Assembly (NCBI GenBank): GCA_963773335.1
Contig: CAVZAT010000006.1
Coordinates: forward strand, 577,801-641,800
Direction of reading: 5' to 3'
DNA from: UBA4742 sp963773335
Lineage (GTDB): Bacteria > Actinomycetota > Acidimicrobiia > Acidimicrobiales > Acidimicrobilacustridaceae
DNA length: 64,000 nt
In this document: piece after piece, positions 17,843 through 27,086 of the stretch
Position numbering within the stretch: the first letter of the stretch is position 1
Layout of the letters: every line of letters begins with the position of its first letter
Translations under genes and position numbers: made by a program
Notes under the pieces: generated by a model
The model's input: the letters and a program-made list of their open reading frames with translations, nothing else
What the model was told of the DNA's origin: nothing
Database searches by the model: none

Positions 17843-17938
17843 ATGGCGGCGGCCAGGCAAGGTCAGAACAGGCCGGCGGGCGTGACCCAAGTCGGTCCCG
17901 GGAAGTGGAAGCTACGGGTCCACGCCGGCCGATTCGTC
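17843..17938 (+). pseudogene. Remnant of a second tRNA-Asn integrase (N-terminal codons only)
   Basis: ATG 17843 encodes MAAARQGQNRP followed by VTQVGPGKWKLRVHAGRF, clearly related to the N-terminus of the integrase at 7383 (VRPGVWELRVYAGLL) and that at 47807 (RGPGKWQIQVFAGRD). Similarity stops after about 32 codons. It sits 88 bp after attR, where the integrase of an older element using the same site would begin. Confidence 0.75.
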
Positions 17939-18427
17939 ACGCCGACAGCATCGGCTCCGCGCCGTCGTCGCGCTGTGGGGGAACGCCCTTGTCGCGACCT
18001 GGCGGGTCGGTGCCTAACCGGCAGGGCCTCCTCGCGAGGAGCGCCGACGTTCGGTACCCGTGGCGATGGTCCAAGATGCCGCTGGCCGTCGGGTGCCTGG
18101 CGGATTTCGATGAGAGCGACGGAGTTCCCGTCGGGGTCCGACAACCACGCCTTGCGGCCTGCCGTTCCGACCTTCTCGCTCGCCTCGACGCGTATCCCGC
18201 GAGCTTCGAGGGAGGTCGCCGCTTCGTCCAGGTCGGCGACGGAGATGGTGACCGAGGTCTGTCCTGCGCGCCCGACATCGGCGATCACATACAGCCACGC
18301 CCTGTCGGCGATCCGCCACTCTCCTCGGTGTCATTTTGGGGACGCTGTCCGCTGGACGCCCGAACAGCTGCTCGTACCACGCCCTGGCCCGCGCGAGGTC
18401 CCCGACCGGGACGCTCGCGAAGAGCAC
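17863..18427 (-). CDS. VOC-superfamily (glyoxalase-like) protein, frameshifted, 3' end unclear
   Basis: The first half reads from GTG 18427 (VLFASVPVGDLARARAWYEQLFGRPAD). A shift near 18310 leads to VIADVGRAGQTSVTISVADLDEAATSLEARGI and AWLSDPDGNSVALIEI, the two beta-alpha-beta-beta-beta modules of a VOC fold. The usual domain ends near 18100. The open frame runs on to 17863, antisense to the integrase remnant, with no natural stop, so the original stop may have been lost at the old element junction. Substrate cannot be inferred. Confidence 0.7.
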
Positions 18428-18835
18428 GTCGATCTGCGCGCTGTGGGTCTCGCATCACACTGCGCATCGTGAAGGAGTGATGTACCGACCGGACGGTTCA
18501 TCGGAGGAGCGCCGAGGTGTCGCTCAACGTTGCCCGTCAGACGGAAGCTGACCGGCGGGGACTTCGGGCCGAGATCGAGCCAATTCGAGGTCGACACCAC
18601 CTGCCGTCATGCCTGCGGCGTGCTCGATGGGCCGAGATCGAACACGCCCCGAACCGCGCTGGTCGCTGGCGCGAAGGCGGTTCGGTGCTCCTGGGCCACC
18701 GTTGGCGTAGTACGACGGCTGAGTCGGGTGACTTCGAGAGTGAGCCCGTGATGCTTGGGGCGTTTCGACCGCCATGCATCCGCCCGGGAGGGCATCGATC
18801 GCGCCCGTGGGTGTCATTGACCCACCGTGCCGCTG
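18428..18835. other. Region without a recognisable gene
   Basis: 408 bp between the VOC and GNAT genes. Short open frames on both strands have no recognisable domain, and I see no tRNA or clear hairpin-plus-T-run terminator. Confidence 0.5.
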
Positions 18836-19438
18836 TCAGTGTGGCTCCCTCCACATCGCCCACACGACCGGTCCGCGAGGCACCGAGATCTCATCGGTGA
18901 CCACGAACCCGTGTCGCTCGTAGAACGGAATGTTGCGCTCCTTCGAAGACTCGAGGTAGATCCGGTCGCCGTGCCGGTCGCAGCGATCGAGGACCGGCGC
19001 CATGATCGCCGAGCCGCCGCCGTGGCCCTGCCAGGCGGGATCGGTCCCCAGCATCTGGAGATACCAGTGCGGTTCGGTCGGGTGATGTCTGGGGAAATAC
19101 ATCAGCCCCTGGGCGCACGACACGATCCGCAACCCAACAAGACTGGTGGTCACGAGCCCGAGCCTGGCATCGGCGTACCAGGCCAACGGGAAGGTGCCCG
19201 GGGGGTTCCAGATCGCGGCGCAGCGGCCGTCATCGCCGGTGTAGACCTCGCCGAACGGGATCGACACGCGAAGCAACGCACGGAAGAACCGAGGCAGCTT
19301 CCGTCGCCGAGCCCTTTCGTCGGGAAACAGCCAGGTGGTGAGCGGGTCATCGTCGAACGCGCTGGCCAGTGTGGTCGCCAGCACCTCAACATCGACGGGC
19401 TCGGCCCTCCGAACCGTATGGGCGCCCACGGAGCGCAC
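18836..19438 (-). CDS. GNAT-family N-acetyltransferase
   Basis: 200 residues from GTG 19438. N-terminal VRRAEPVDVEVLATTLASAFDDDP and WLFPDE, central WYLQMLGTDPAWQGHGGGSAIMAPVL with the acetyl-CoA pyrophosphate loop (Q-G-H-G-G-G), then YLESSKERNIPFYERHGF. This layout matches the actinobacterial GNAT group with the DDP...TWLFPD start. Acceptor substrate unknown. Intact frame. Confidence 0.88.
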   Translation of the reverse strand: MRSVGAHTVRRAEPVDVEVLATTLASAFDDDPLTTWLFPDERARRRKLPRFFRALLRVSIPFGEVYTGDDGRCAAIWNPPGTFPLAWYADARLGLVTTSLVGLRIVSCAQGLMYFPRHHPTEPHWYLQMLGTDPAWQGHGGGSAIMAPVLDRCDRHGDRIYLESSKERNIPFYERHGFVVTDEISVPRGPVVWAMWREPH

Positions 19439-19908
19439 AATAGCGACCGCGGTCCATCGTCGGTGTCGGCGCCACCTCCGGTGGCACGACGGACCCGCTC
19501 GGCGACCGAAAGACCCCACTCGGGCCCCTGCTGTCTCCCGAACCGGCGCTCGGAGCGTGTGCCGAGGTGCCGATGGGGCGTCGATCAGGCTCGGGAACCG
19601 TTCCGGTCGGTCGCTCGTCTTGTGGTCGATCGCGGGAGGCGAGACATGAACAACCGTCCGGCTCGACCGTTGCGCACACGCCTCGTCGATGAGCGCGGTG
19701 TGGCGCATGCCCTCGACGGTGTCGAACAGCGACAGTTCGGCGCCGGCGCGGGAGCGCTCGGAACGCACGATCACCCGGGTCCTTCCGGCCGGGAGGTCGG
19801 ATCGGGTTCCTGGGTCCCGTCGCGGTCATCCTGCGGATCTCCCGGGCCGTCCCCGACTCGCTCTCTCCATCAAGTGGGCCGTCGGTTGGACCTGAGCTGG
19901 CCCGGTCG
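19439..19908. other. Region without a recognisable gene
   Basis: 470 bp between the GNAT start and the ABC permease stop. The GNAT frame stays open upstream for about 110 codons, but the predicted residues are Arg/Pro-rich and show no domain. Nothing I can support. Confidence 0.45.
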
Positions 19909-20701
19909 TCACGCCTGCAGGTCATGGCGGGCGAACAGCGCGTCGACCACGATGGCCGCGACCACGGCCGTCACGCCGAGCACGACGAAGGACACCAGGC
20001 TGAGGCCACCGTCGAGCTGGTTGTCACCCACCGCCCAGTAGAAGAGCGAGCCATACCGCAGGGGCTCGATGGCGGTGACCACCGGGGCCAGGGAGCTCAC
20101 CAGGTAGGAGGCGGCGGCGAAGGCGGTGGTGATTCCGATGGCCAGCGACCGGTTTCCGGTGGCGGCGCCGATGGCCATGGCCACCAGACCCAGATCGATG
20201 GCCAGGAGGGTGACGCCGATGGTGGTGGTGGCCACATCGACCGTCGAGAAGGTGAGCTCGAAGAAGCGTCCGCAGAGCACCGACACGAAGACCACCGCGC
20301 TCGACGATGCTGGCCTGCACCACCATGGCCGCGACCTTCTGCGCCACGATGGAGCGGCGGGTGAACGGTAGCGACAGCACCAGCTCGAGGTGCCCGGACT
20401 CCTCTTGGCCAGCGAGGCAGTGACCTCCGTAGCCGATGGTGAGCAGCAGGATGACCAGCGGGTAGAAGTTGGCGTAGATGTTGGCGCTGAGCCAGCCGCT
20501 GGGCGACGTGATCGAACCCGACACCCCGAACACCGCGGCCAGCCCGGCGTTGCTCGACGTGAGCTGGTCCAGGCTGGTCGAGTCCTTGAAGGCGGGATAG
20601 ACCGCCACCACCACCAGGATGTACACGGCCAGCCCGACCGCATAGGCGATCAGGCTGCGGTGCCGCTCGGCCACATCGCGGGCGAAGACCTCAGCCGTCA
20701 T
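19909..20701 (-). CDS. ABC-2 type exporter permease, one frameshift
   Basis: From ATG 20701 (MTAEVFARDVAERHRSLIAYAVGLAVYIL) the protein has a first transmembrane helix, an extracytoplasmic loop and GQEESGHLELVLSLPFTRRSIVAQK, typical of ABC-2 permeases. A shift near 20300 leads into VLCGRFFELTFSTVDVAT and at least four more membrane helices ending FARHDLQA. About 260 residues when joined. The start overlaps the ATPase stop by 11 bp, forming a two-gene exporter. Substrate unknown; antibiotic or lipid export is common for the family. Confidence 0.85.
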
Positions 20702-21665
20702 GGGCTTTGCCGTCTTGGTCGACGCCTTGCTGGTCGCCGCCGTCCTGGTCGCCGAGATCGACCCGGACGGCGGTCTGGTTCGGGCCCTGGTAGTAGGTCA
20801 TGAAGAGCTCGTCGAGGTCGGCGTGTCGGGCTACCAGGTCGACCAGCTGATGATCGAGGGCGGCTCGCAGGACCGGTGCCACCGGGCCGGTGAGGCGCAG
20901 GCTCACCGTCGCCCCGTCGGCCTCGAGCGAGGTGACGCCTTCCAGGTCCGAGAAGACGGCGGTGTCGACGGGTCCGGCGAACTCGAGCTCCAACACCTTG
21001 GGCGCGCTGGCCCGGAGGTGCTCGACGGTATCGGTGATGACCAGGCGACCGTCGCGGATGATGGCCACGCGGTCGGCGACGCGCTGCACCTCGTCGAGGG
21101 TGTGCGACGACAGCAGCACCGTGCGGCCCTCGGCGGCCGTCTCGCGCAGCAACAGCTCGAACTCGGCCTGGACCAGCGGGTCGAGCCCGGTCGTGGGCTC
21201 ATCGAGGATCGCCACCTCGGGGCGATGCATGAAGGCGAGCAGCAGACCGACCTTCTGGCGGTTGCCCTTGGACAGCTCGCGCACCGGACGCTCGAGGGCG
21301 ACGTCGAAGCGTTCGACCAGGTCGGCGGTGAGGGCATGGTCGTGGCCGCCGCGTGCTCGTGAGCACCAGGCCACCAACTCGGAGCCGGTCATGCGGTCGA
21401 ACAACGTCAAGTCGCCCGGGAGGTACCCGACGCGCCGCCGGACGGCCAGGCTGTCGATGCGGGAGTCGAGACCCAGCACCCGGGCCTGGCCGCTGGTCGG
21501 ACGCTGGAAGTCGAGCAGGGTGCGGATGGTGGTCGATTTGCCCGAGCCGTTGGGGCCGAGGAACCCGAATACCTCACCGGGGTGGACCGCCATGGTGAGC
21601 GAGTCGATCCCCCGGGCCGAGCCGTAGCGTTTGGTCAGCTCGTCGGTCTCGATCGCTTCGGTCAC
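20691..21665 (-). CDS. ABC exporter ATP-binding protein
   Basis: 324 residues from GTG 21665 (VTEAIETDELTKRYG). Walker A GPNGSGKST, Q-loop region, signature LSKGNRQKVGLLLAF (a variant of LSGGQ), Walker B VAILDEPTTGLDP, switch His in LLSSHTLDEVQR. The C-terminal extension of about 100 residues (KVLELEFAGPVDT...HADLDELFMTYYQG) is characteristic of DrrA-like exporters. Pairs with the permease at 19909. Confidence 0.95.
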   Translation of the reverse strand: MTEAIETDELTKRYGSARGIDSLTMAVHPGEVFGFLGPNGSGKSTTIRTLLDFQRPTSGQARVLGLDSRIDSLAVRRRVGYLPGDLTLFDRMTGSELVAWCSRARGGHDHALTADLVERFDVALERPVRELSKGNRQKVGLLLAFMHRPEVAILDEPTTGLDPLVQAEFELLLRETAAEGRTVLLSSHTLDEVQRVADRVAIIRDGRLVITDTVEHLRASAPKVLELEFAGPVDTAVFSDLEGVTSLEADGATVSLRLTGPVAPVLRAALDHQLVDLVARHADLDELFMTYYQGPNQTAVRVDLGDQDGGDQQGVDQDGKAHDG

Positions 21666-21755
21666 GACGCGGTCACCCCCCCAGCTTGGCCGGGATCGGG
21701 GCACGGGCGCCGGATGGTCACCACCGTGGAACGCTGCCCGGCCGAGCCGAAGGGC

Positions 21756-22031
21756 TCAGTTCAGGGTCGGGTCGCCCAGGTAGTCGTAAGGACCGGGCGC
21801 CGAAGGCTGAGGGGCATCGTCGCCGACCGTGACGCTGCGAACGAGCATCGTGGTCTGCTCGAGCCCGGCGTCGGCCAGCTCTGTCAGCCGTTGGACCAGG
21901 TCGTGGTAGGCCTCTGACGAGCGGATTCGTTCGAGGTAGACGTCGATCTGTTGGTAGCGCTCCCGGCCCGCCTTGGCCCCGTAGTAGTAGCCCACGGCCA
22001 AGCCGACCAGCACGCCGGTACGGAATCGCAT
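21756..22031 (-). CDS. Small YtxH-like membrane-associated protein
   Basis: 91 residues from ATG 22031. A short hydrophobic Gly-rich start (FRTGVLVGLAVGYYYGAKAG) is followed by an amphipathic helical region RERYQQIDVYLERIR and an acidic tail ending YDYLGDPTLN. Small actinobacterial proteins of this shape are conserved but uncharacterised. Confidence 0.7.
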   Translation of the reverse strand: MRFRTGVLVGLAVGYYYGAKAGRERYQQIDVYLERIRSSEAYHDLVQRLTELADAGLEQTTMLVRSVTVGDDAPQPSAPGPYDYLGDPTLN

Positions 22032-22801
22032 CCCACCAGTTGTAGACGATCGGATCCGAATGTCAACTCAGGGCACCGCAGCTGGCCCGAAGCCACCGGC
22101 CGAGGCTCGTCCGGTCGGCCGACCGCCCGATAATCAGAGTTCGAGGCCATACCGGTGTCCTGGGTGTGGCGGTTCGTGAAGTTGGACATGGCCGCGATCT
22201 CGATGACGTGTCCGGAGTCCTCGAGATCGAGCCGGCGGTCCGCGGCAATCTGGTCGGCCGATCACGGCGGTTCCCCGTGGGCACGAGGTCGTCATCAGGT
22301 CACACCGTCGGGGCCGAGGTCACCTGACACAGCTGGAACGGCGACAGGTGCCTGGACATTGACGCCGAGGCGAACCACCTGATGTTCCAGTTCAACTCCG
22401 TCCAGACCCAGGTCGGGCTCTTCAATGAAGAGGTGCACGGATTCCGAGGCGTCGCCGGGCTGGTCCAAGCCGATGCCGATGCCGCGTCGGCTGCGCCCCG
22501 GGGAGCTCCATCACTCCCTCCCGCCCGCACAGCAGGCAGTCCTGGCCCCGGTGTTGTCACCGACATCCTCGGTCGTCGGCTGAGGGCTGGGCGCCGATGA
22601 TGGGCTCGACCGACGGATCAACTTGTATAGGACGAGCTACAATTAGTGAGAGCAGGTAGAGGACAGAAAAGTGTGTCGGTCCCGCCGATCTGCTGTGAGT
22701 ATGGTCGGCGATTTGATGGCAGATCAACGCGTCATCTGCCACAATGACGCGGCCGAGCACGGTGGGTGGCTCGGCTGAGACCCTGACGGAAGGGATGTGT
22801 C
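22032..22801. other. Long intergenic region with possible promoter
   Basis: 770 bp without a gene that I can support. A minus-strand open stretch (about 22325-22500) has codon-like composition but no start or known domain. The right part is markedly AT-richer; tacaat at 22638-22643 could be a -10 element, without a good -35. An inverted repeat lies at 22717-22741. Confidence 0.4.
22717..22741 (+). promoter_or_regulatory. Perfect inverted repeat upstream of papain-like gene
   Basis: TGGCAGAT-N9-ATCTGCCA, 61 bp before the start at 22802. It could be an operator or an RNA hairpin in the leader. No T-run follows, so it is not a terminator. Confidence 0.5.
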
Positions 22802-23575
22802 ATGCCTGACGCCCGTACTGCCGGCCTGCGCGGCCGGCTACCGGTCAAGCCTCCGGGAGAGCGCTTCGCCATCCAGTACCTGGCCAGCTACGTTGCCGAA
22901 CCCTTGCCTGCCCCGACCTATCCGGTCGACGTGTCTGCGGGCATCACCGATTGGCAGATGCTGGGCAACGGTCCCGACCCGACGCTGACGGTCAACCGCG
23001 GGCGTCCGGTCGGGGACTGCACCTTCGCCGGTCGCCAGCACCTGCGCATGGCCAAGGCCGCGGCTGACGAGGTGACCGAGACCTGGGAGTCGACCAACGA
23101 CCTGGTCACCGAATACCTCGAGTACGACCATGGCAAGGACGAGGGCGCGAACATCGCCGACCTCCTCCTGGCCTGGTACAAGGCGGGCAAGATCGTCGCC
23201 TTCGCGCCAGTCGACCCCACCGAGCGAGCCCAGTGCGACGGCGTCATGTCCGCATTCCACGGGCTCTACGTCGGGGTGAACCTCACCGACGACGCCGACC
23301 AGTTGTTCAGCCAGCGTTCGCCGTGGACGGTGGCCGACGGCCAACGGCCCGACCCGAACGACGGGCACTGCATCGTGAAGGTGAAGGCCGACGGCAAGGG
23401 CCTCGACACCTGGGTGACCTGGGGTGCGCTGCAGGAGTCGACGACCGACTGGACGGCCGCGTGCCTGGAGGAAGCCTGGGCCGTCATCACCTCCGAGGAC
23501 CAGGCGGCCAAGGCCGGGGTCGACCTGGCCGCCCTCAAGGCCGCCATCGACGCCCTCCACGGAACCGGCGGGTAG
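22802..23575 (+). CDS. Papain-like fold hypothetical protein
   Basis: 257 residues from ATG 22802, with a ggaaggg ribosome site. A Cys in GRPVGDCTFAGRQHLRMAKAA begins a helix as in C1-type peptidases. A later NDGHCIVKVKADGKGLDTWVTWG supplies a His, and the downstream WGALQESTTDW segment could hold the Asn/Asp. Similar phage- and actinobacteria-associated proteins share the DMNDxxGDCT-type start; no signal peptide is visible. A peptidase or transglutaminase-like activity is possible but not shown. Confidence 0.6.
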   Translation: MPDARTAGLRGRLPVKPPGERFAIQYLASYVAEPLPAPTYPVDVSAGITDWQMLGNGPDPTLTVNRGRPVGDCTFAGRQHLRMAKAAADEVTETWESTNDLVTEYLEYDHGKDEGANIADLLLAWYKAGKIVAFAPVDPTERAQCDGVMSAFHGLYVGVNLTDDADQLFSQRSPWTVADGQRPDPNDGHCIVKVKADGKGLDTWVTWGALQESTTDWTAACLEEAWAVITSEDQAAKAGVDLAALKAAIDALHGTGG

Positions 23576-23624
23576 CGCAGGCGCAGCCGAGTGGGCAAGG
23601 CCCCGCCACTACCCTCTGTCGGCC

Positions 23625-23697
23625 GGGCCCGTAGCTCAGTGGTCAGAGCAGGGGACTCATAATCCCTCGGTCGGTGGTTCGATCCCACCCGGGCCCA
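23625..23697 (+). tRNA. tRNA-Met (CAT)
   Basis: 73-nt cloverleaf: acceptor gggcccg/cgggccc, D arm gctc...gagc, anticodon loop ctCATaa, T arm ggtgg-ttcgatc-ccacc, discriminator A, no encoded CCA. A normal first acceptor pair argues against initiator tRNA; an Ile2 (lysidine) identity cannot be excluded. Confidence 0.93.
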
Positions 23698-23773
23698 CTA
23701 CCTGCAGCTGCTGATCCTGGTCTCGGGTCCCGGTCCTCGGCGGTGGTTCCGCGCCGACGGGCGGCCAGCGATC

Positions 23774-24196
23774 TCAGGCTGGTCGGATCATCATTCGGCG
23801 GACGCGGCGCAAGAACAGCACCGGCGCTGCAGGCGGATTCGTCACGGCAGGTGGCGGGGGTCGCATGGGCTCGGCTGCCGCGAGGGCCCTCAGCAGGGCG
23901 CCGGTTCCCTGGTGGGCCGATGCCGTCGGTCGGGCCCGTCGAGTGTGCTCGTTCAGGGCGCGAACCGTGATCGCCCACACCCGTTTGCAGACCGGGCACT
24001 GGTTCTCGCACCGTCCGGCGGTGTGGTCGACGCTGGTCACCAGCCCGAAGTCGCTGCAGTCCGGGCACCGCGAGGGTGCACCGAAGTGGGGTCGCTTCCC
24101 GGTCGGGTAGTTGGCCAGGACGACGACCAGCTCAGCGATCTCGGTCTCGACGGCGGCTCGGACCGCGTCCTGGTTGGCTTGGTGTTTGCGCGCCAT
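23774..24196 (-). CDS. Zinc-ribbon hypothetical protein
   Basis: 140 residues from ATG 24196 (MARKHQANQDAVRAAVETEIAELVVVLANYPTG). It has a four-Cys ribbon, RCPDCSDFGLV...CENQCPVCKRVW, then a Pro/Ala-rich tail of about 55 residues. It probably binds zinc. Unknown role; the tail may be disordered. Confidence 0.65.
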   Translation of the reverse strand: MARKHQANQDAVRAAVETEIAELVVVLANYPTGKRPHFGAPSRCPDCSDFGLVTSVDHTAGRCENQCPVCKRVWAITVRALNEHTRRARPTASAHQGTGALLRALAAAEPMRPPPPAVTNPPAAPVLFLRRVRRMMIRPA

Positions 24197-24366
24197 CACC
24201 GGTGGGCCTTGCGTGACGAAATGCGCATGACCCTATTGTCGTCCCTCCGCTACAAATGGCGACACCGGTCGGCCAGATTGGCTCCATCGACCCAGGTCGA
24301 AGGGCTGATCGGCCCACGCGACCGGCGCCTGCTCGTCCTGGGCATGCCTGGGGCGGCGGTGGACGA

Positions 24367-25443
24367 TCAGGCGCGCGGGCGTTGTGTCCGCAGGGCGTCG
24401 AAGCGCCGGTTGACGTCCTGCCAGCGCTCGAGGCTGGCGGGATCATCCTTCCAGTGGTCGAGTACCGAATAGCAGACGATGTCGTCGGCCCGGTCCCCGT
24501 AGCGGTCGAGGAGGTGAGACGGCAACTCGTCCCAGGTCGAGGTGATGGCCAGCGCGTCGACCATCTCGTCGGTGACGGTCGCCTTCATGGCCTCGATGTC
24601 GCCTTCGCGCTGGAGCGTGTTGAGGCGCTCGCCGACACCGGGCCATCCCGAGGTGTCGAACACGACGCCGTACCCCGGCGTCGAGCCGTAGAAGGCGAGC
24701 CGAGCCCGGATGCTGTCCCGCTGGCGGGCGCGGATCCGCTCGTCGTCGGCTACCGCAGTCATGACCGGACAGACGAGTGCCACGCTGCCGGGGCTGCGGC
24801 CGGCGACCTCCTCACCTCGTCGCACCGATGGCAACACGACCTGGTCCAGGTAGTCGATGGTGCTCAGGGGATGGACCAGCAGACCGTCCGCAACCTCGCC
24901 GACCATCCGGCACATCCATTCCCGGACCCCGGCCACATAGATCGGGGGGTCGGGGTACGGCATCGGTCCCGGCGACCACATGGGGGTCAGCAGCGAGAAC
25001 GAGTAGAATTCGCCGGCGAAGTCGAGTTTGGCATCGCCGCGGAACGCGGCGTAGATGGCCCGCATGGCGTCGACGTACTCGCGCAGGCGGGGGCCGGGGT
25101 GGGTGAACGGCGCGGAGAAGCGTCGCTCGACGTGGGCGCGGACCTGGGTGCCCAACCCGACCACGAAGCGGCCCTCGGTGGCCTGGGCCAGCATCCACGC
25201 CGCCTGGGCGGTGACCATGGGGCTGCGGGCGAAGGCCACGGCGACGCCGGTGCCGAGATCGAGCGACGACGTGGCCAGCGCCGCCGCGCTGCACATCGAG
25301 AAGACGGGCTGGGTGCTCTCGGGCAGCCAGAGCCGTGCGAAGCCGGCCGCCTCGACCTGGCGGGCCAGATCCTGGGCCTGGGCGAGCGAGCGTCCGGCGC
25401 CGAAGGCCGAGAGCACCGGCCGGGCACTCAAGGCGCCGTCCAC
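24367..25443 (-). CDS. F420-dependent LLM-class oxidoreductase
   Basis: 358 residues from GTG 25443. A luciferase-like TIM barrel: DLARQVEAAGFARLWLPESTQPVF, SSLDLGTGVAVAFARSPMV, TEGRFVVGLGTQVRAHVERRF and PIYVAGVREWMCRMVGEVADGLLVHPLST are all typical of mycobacterial F420 oxidoreductases. It would use reduced coenzyme F420 for hydride transfer to an unknown substrate. Its start overlaps a truncated VOC gene by 16 bp. Confidence 0.93.
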   Translation of the reverse strand: MDGALSARPVLSAFGAGRSLAQAQDLARQVEAAGFARLWLPESTQPVFSMCSAAALATSSLDLGTGVAVAFARSPMVTAQAAWMLAQATEGRFVVGLGTQVRAHVERRFSAPFTHPGPRLREYVDAMRAIYAAFRGDAKLDFAGEFYSFSLLTPMWSPGPMPYPDPPIYVAGVREWMCRMVGEVADGLLVHPLSTIDYLDQVVLPSVRRGEEVAGRSPGSVALVCPVMTAVADDERIRARQRDSIRARLAFYGSTPGYGVVFDTSGWPGVGERLNTLQREGDIEAMKATVTDEMVDALAITSTWDELPSHLLDRYGDRADDIVCYSVLDHWKDDPASLERWQDVNRRFDALRTQRPRA

Positions 25444-25661
25444 AGGGTGCCGGGCTGGGACTGGATCACCTCCAGTCGCGGGGCTTGGCAGGAGTAGCGG
25501 AACTGGAACGGGACCGTCGTGTCGCCGGTGGGCAGGTGCACCGGTTGGTCCAACTCGACCAGTGCGCCCCGCTCGTAGCCGAAGAGCACGGTGAGGTGCG
25601 AGAGCGAGCGCTCGAGATCGTCGACCACGATGCCGACGTGGAACTGATCGTTCGCTCTCAT
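25428..25661 (-). CDS. VOC-like protein, N-terminal half only
   Basis: 77 residues from ATG 25661: FHVGIVVDDLERSLSHLTVLFGYERG...VPFQFRYSCQAPRLEVIQSQPGTLW. This is the first half of a VOC (glyoxalase-like) domain of the kind that normally continues with a second LHHLGYWVDDL-type module. It stops instead, overlapping the next gene. Either a deletion fused the locus or the protein works as a single-module oligomer. Confidence 0.65.
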   Translation of the reverse strand: MRANDQFHVGIVVDDLERSLSHLTVLFGYERGALVELDQPVHLPTGDTTVPFQFRYSCQAPRLEVIQSQPGTLWTAP

Positions 25662-25796
25662 CTCGTTCCGCCCGACCCGATCACCGTGACCTCCCCTCTG
25701 GCCCTGACGCAGAGCGGAACCCGAGTGGGGCGACAGTAGCCACTTCTGACCTAGGTTTGCTCTGGGGGCCGTTCCACCCGAGCTAGGAGCTCCACC

Positions 25797-27068
25797 ATGC
25801 AGATGGACGACATGATCCTGGTCAGCATCGACGACCACGCCATCGAGCCACCGGACATGTACGAGAACCACGTGCCGGCCAAGTTCAAGGACCTCGCACC
25901 CAAGGTCGTGCGCAACGCCCAAGGCGTCGACGAATGGGTCTTCCAGGGCGAGGCCACCTCCACGCCCTTCGGCATGGCTGCCACCGTCGGGTGGCCCCGA
26001 GAGGAGTGGGGATTCACCCCGGGTGCGTATGCCGAGCTGCGTCCGGGCTGCTTCGACGTGCACGAGCGGGTCCGGGACATGAACGCCAACGGGGTGCTGG
26101 CGTCGATGAACTTCCCCACGATGGCCGGGTTCAACGCTCGGACCTTCACCGAGTCGAGCGACAAAGAGGTCGCGCTGGTCATGCTGCGCGCCTACAACGA
26201 CTGGGCGATCGACGAGTGGTGCGGCGCCTACCCCGGTCGGTTCATCCCGCTCGGCATCGTTCCCATGTGGGACATCGACCTCGCGGTCGAGGAGGTGCGC
26301 CGCCTCGGGGCCAAGGGCTGCCGTTCGATCAGCTTCCTGGAGACGCCGCACGTCCAGGGCTTCCCGAGCTTCCTGTCGGGGTACTGGGACCCGATGTTCG
26401 AGGCCATGTGCGACGCCGACATGGTGCTGTCCCTGCACATCGGTGGCGGCTTCGAGGTGATCCGCCGCCCGGCCGAGGCGCCGATCGACCACCTCATGGT
26501 CCTGGCCTGCCAGATCAGCGCCATCACGGCCCAAGACCTGCTCTTCGGTCCCACGCTGCGGCGGTTCCCAGACCTGCGGGTGGCGCTCTCCGAGGGCGGC
26601 ATCGGGTGGATCCCGTTCTACTTCGACCGCATCGACCGCCACTTCCAGAACCAGAGCTGGCTCCACGGCGGCGACGACTTCGGCGGCAAGCTGCCCTCGG
26701 AGGTGTTCCGCGAGCACATCCTGGCCTGCTACATCACCGATCCCTCCGGGCTGTTGCTGCGCGACCGGATCGGCCTGGACAACATCGCCTGGGAGTGCGA
26801 CTACCCCCACACCGACACGACGTGGCCCGAGTCGCCCGAGTTCGCCTGGGGCGAGCTCCAGACCGCCGGTTGCTCCGACGAGGAGATCCACAAGATCACC
26901 TGGCGCAACGCCTGTCGGTTCTTCGGTTGGGATCCTTTCGTCCACATCACCGAGGCCCAGGCCACGGTGGGGGCGCTGCGGGCCCTGGCCACCGACGTGG
27001 ATACCACCCGCATGCCCCGCGACGAGTGGCGCCGCCGCAACGAGGCCGCGGGTATCGGCAGCGTCTGA
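25797..27068 (+). CDS. Amidohydrolase family protein (amidohydrolase_2)
   Basis: 423 residues from ATG 25797, preceded by aggag. The metal-dependent TIM-barrel pattern is clear: SIDDHAIEPPDMYENH near the start, SISFLETPHVQGFPSFLSGYWDPMFEAMCDADMVLSLHIGGG in the middle, and NIAWECDYPHTDTTWPES near residue 335 (Asp ligand). Actinobacterial paralogues are numerous; substrates are mostly unknown and may include aromatic or steroid-derived carboxylates. Convergent with the acyl-CoA ligase. Confidence 0.92.
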   Translation: MQMDDMILVSIDDHAIEPPDMYENHVPAKFKDLAPKVVRNAQGVDEWVFQGEATSTPFGMAATVGWPREEWGFTPGAYAELRPGCFDVHERVRDMNANGVLASMNFPTMAGFNARTFTESSDKEVALVMLRAYNDWAIDEWCGAYPGRFIPLGIVPMWDIDLAVEEVRRLGAKGCRSISFLETPHVQGFPSFLSGYWDPMFEAMCDADMVLSLHIGGGFEVIRRPAEAPIDHLMVLACQISAITAQDLLFGPTLRRFPDLRVALSEGGIGWIPFYFDRIDRHFQNQSWLHGGDDFGGKLPSEVFREHILACYITDPSGLLLRDRIGLDNIAWECDYPHTDTTWPESPEFAWGELQTAGCSDEEIHKITWRNACRFFGWDPFVHITEAQATVGALRALATDVDTTRMPRDEWRRRNEAAGIGSV

Positions 27069-27086
27069 ACCGGCGGTCGTCGAGGC

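Noticed and set aside
24256..25497. Long plus-strand frame opposite the F420 oxidoreductase
   Set aside because: Antisense shadow without domains; the minus strand matches the LLM oxidoreductase family end to end.
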